Shown one piece after another: positions 42,248-42,889 of a stretch of 42,889 bases of DNA. Numbering within the stretch: position 1 is the stretch's first letter; every line of letters starts with the position of its first letter. The notes under the pieces were generated by a model, which saw nothing but the letters and a program-made list of their open reading frames with translations, did not search any database and was not told the origin of the DNA. Source of the stretch: JAVXTH01 sp036642795 (GTDB taxonomy: Bacteria > Bacillota_I > Bacilli_A > Erysipelotrichales > Erysipelotrichaceae). The stretch covers positions 1 to 42,889 of the forward strand of contig JAVXTH010000011.1 in NCBI GenBank assembly GCA_036642795.1. The letters are read 5' to 3'. The translations under genes were made by a program, and so were the position numbers.

Positions 42248-42670
42248 TTATTTTTTAGCGGCTTTAGGGCGTTTCGCTCCATATAAAGAGCGACTTTGCA
42301 TACGGTTAGCTACACCGGCACAGTCAAGTGTTCCACGTACAATATGGTAACGAACACCTGGTAAATCTTTGATACGACCTCCACGAATTAGCACTACGCT
42401 ATGCTCTTGTAGGTTATGACCGATTCCTGGGATGTAAGCTGTAACTTCCATTCCATTACTTAAACGAACACGTGCATACTTACGAAGGGCTGAGTTTGGC
42501 TTCTTCGGAGTCATTGTTCCTACACGAGTACAAACACCACGTTTCTGTGGTGAACTTAATTTCGTTGGACGACGTTTTAGTGAGTTGAACCCTCTGTTTA
42601 AAGCAGGGGATTTAGAAACGTTTTCACTACTTTCACGACCGTTGCGGATCAATTGATTAATTGTTGGCAT
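42248..42670 (-). CDS. rpsL: 30S ribosomal protein S12
   Basis: A 140-residue decoding-site protein in the long form usual in Gram-positives. Lys57 (TPKKPNS, Escherichia coli Lys43) and Lys101 (IKDLPGVRYH, E. coli Lys88) are both wild type, so no streptomycin-resistance change is seen. AAAGGAG precedes the ATG. Confidence 0.98.
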   Translation of the reverse strand: MPTINQLIRNGRESSENVSKSPALNRGFNSLKRRPTKLSSPQKRGVCTRVGTMTPKKPNSALRKYARVRLSNGMEVTAYIPGIGHNLQEHSVVLIRGGRIKDLPGVRYHIVRGTLDCAGVANRMQSRSLYGAKRPKAAKK

Positions 42671-42693
42671 GAATATATTCTCCTTTCATTTAA

Positions 42694-42760
42694 ACACACA
42701 TTTCCGGGTGTGTCATTTATAACGATAAATTTAATCCCCATATCTTGAGGGGATAAATTA
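42694..42760 (-). other. structured leader of the str operon
   Basis: Two hairpins lie between promoter and rpsL. ACACAC (42694-42699) pairs with GTGTGT (42708-42713), close to the ribosome binding site. An imperfect long stem brings AATTTAATCCCC (from 42727) against GGGGATAAATT (to about 42760). Neither has a T run. They could be a site for S7 or S12 autoregulation, but the sequence does not match an element I know. Confidence 0.45.
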
Positions 42761-42774
42761 ACGCTAGCCAATAT

Positions 42775-42803
42775 ATAATATAGGATAACTCTTTAACTGT
42801 CAA
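42775..42803 (-). promoter_or_regulatory. sigma-A promoter of the str operon
   Basis: On the minus strand, a perfect TTGACA (42798-42803) and TATTAT (42775-42780) are separated by 17 bases, 105 bases upstream of the rpsL start and just after the rRNA terminator. Confidence 0.8.
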
Positions 42804-42833
42804 TATCTTTTTTATTTATTTACGAATTTTCAT

Positions 42834-42860
42834 AAAAAAAGACTCACTGTAAAGTGAGTC
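42834..42860 (-). terminator. terminator of the upstream rRNA operon
   Basis: GACTCACT (42841-42848) pairs perfectly with AGTGAGTC (42853-42860) around GTAA and is followed by TTTTTTT on the minus strand. It lies 5 bases after the probable 5S rRNA 3' end. Confidence 0.9.
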
Positions 42861-42865
42861 GATTA

Positions 42866-42889
42866 CCTGGCAGCGTGCTATCTTCACAG
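42866..42889 (-). rRNA. rrf: 5S rRNA, 3' end only (cut by the window edge)
   Basis: The minus strand of these 24 bases ends in GACGCTGCCAGG-like CACGCTGCCAGG and begins CTGTGA, the usual 3' end of Firmicutes 5S rRNA (consensus form CTGTGAGAGTAGGACG then CTGCCAGG), with four mismatches. A strong terminator follows at once. The rest of the gene, and presumably 23S and 16S, lie beyond the window. Confidence 0.72.

Overview
The window comes from an AT-rich Gram-positive chromosome (Firmicutes/Bacillota). TGA is used as a stop (for example ecfT and truA), so this is not the Mycoplasma code. The Bacillus-like ribosomal gene order, EcfA1/EcfA2/EcfT, a LevR-type PTS regulator, a CwlD-like amidase and the absence of rpmD from the spc cluster together suggest a member of the Erysipelotrichia or a close relative. 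That placement is inference, not a search result. Nearly all genes lie on the minus strand; only a Cof-type phosphatase (66-860) and the LevR-like regulator (7359-9845) lie on the plus strand.

Reading the minus strand in its own direction, from the right edge: the last 24 bases of a probable 5S rRNA and its terminator (42834-42889) are followed by the str operon (rpsL-rpsG-fusA-tuf, 42670-38406) with its own TTGACA/TATTAT promoter and a terminator. Next comes the fused S10-spc-alpha operon of 29 genes from rpsJ to rplQ (38167-23881). It has its own promoter, a structured leader and a terminator, and includes secY, adk, map, infA and rpmJ.

Between rplQ and the energy-coupling-factor genes, which are often adjacent in Firmicutes, sits an envelope-related block (23705-18946). 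It holds a VanY-like carboxypeptidase lipoprotein, a CapA-like lipoprotein, a TrmR-like O-methyltransferase, a Cys-rich membrane-anchored protein with an RraB-like end, and a six-helix DUF308-like protein fused to a putative permuted papain-like domain. Then follow ecfA1-ecfA2-ecfT-truA-PHP phosphatase, joined by overlapping start and stop codons, and rplM-rpsI behind a recognisable L13 leader.

The left third is accessory. It contains a small membrane protein, a solitary GHKL sensor kinase, and a two-gene queuosine salvage operon (yhhQ-tgt) whose promoter sits so close to the start codon that the mRNA may be leaderless. A mannose-family PTS operon (IIA-IIB-IIC-IID, a BtpA/SgcQ protein, a beta-phosphoglucomutase-like HAD enzyme) is transcribed divergently from its LevR-like regulator. 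The regulator has recognisable AAA+, PRD and EIIA-like domains but no visible GAFTGA loop, and the PTS promoter looks like a sigma-A promoter. A near-consensus cre site lies in the regulator's leader. Further left are a CwlD-like amidase, a free-standing tRNA-Ile/tRNA-Ala pair with its own promoter and terminator, an unknown membrane protein, and the Cof phosphatase.

No CRISPR array, insertion sequence, prophage or defence system was seen. The observations most worth following are the regulator's missing GAFTGA loop, the divergent Tgt substrate pocket beside a precursor transporter, the DUF308/papain-like fusion, and the Cys-rich RraB-like protein.
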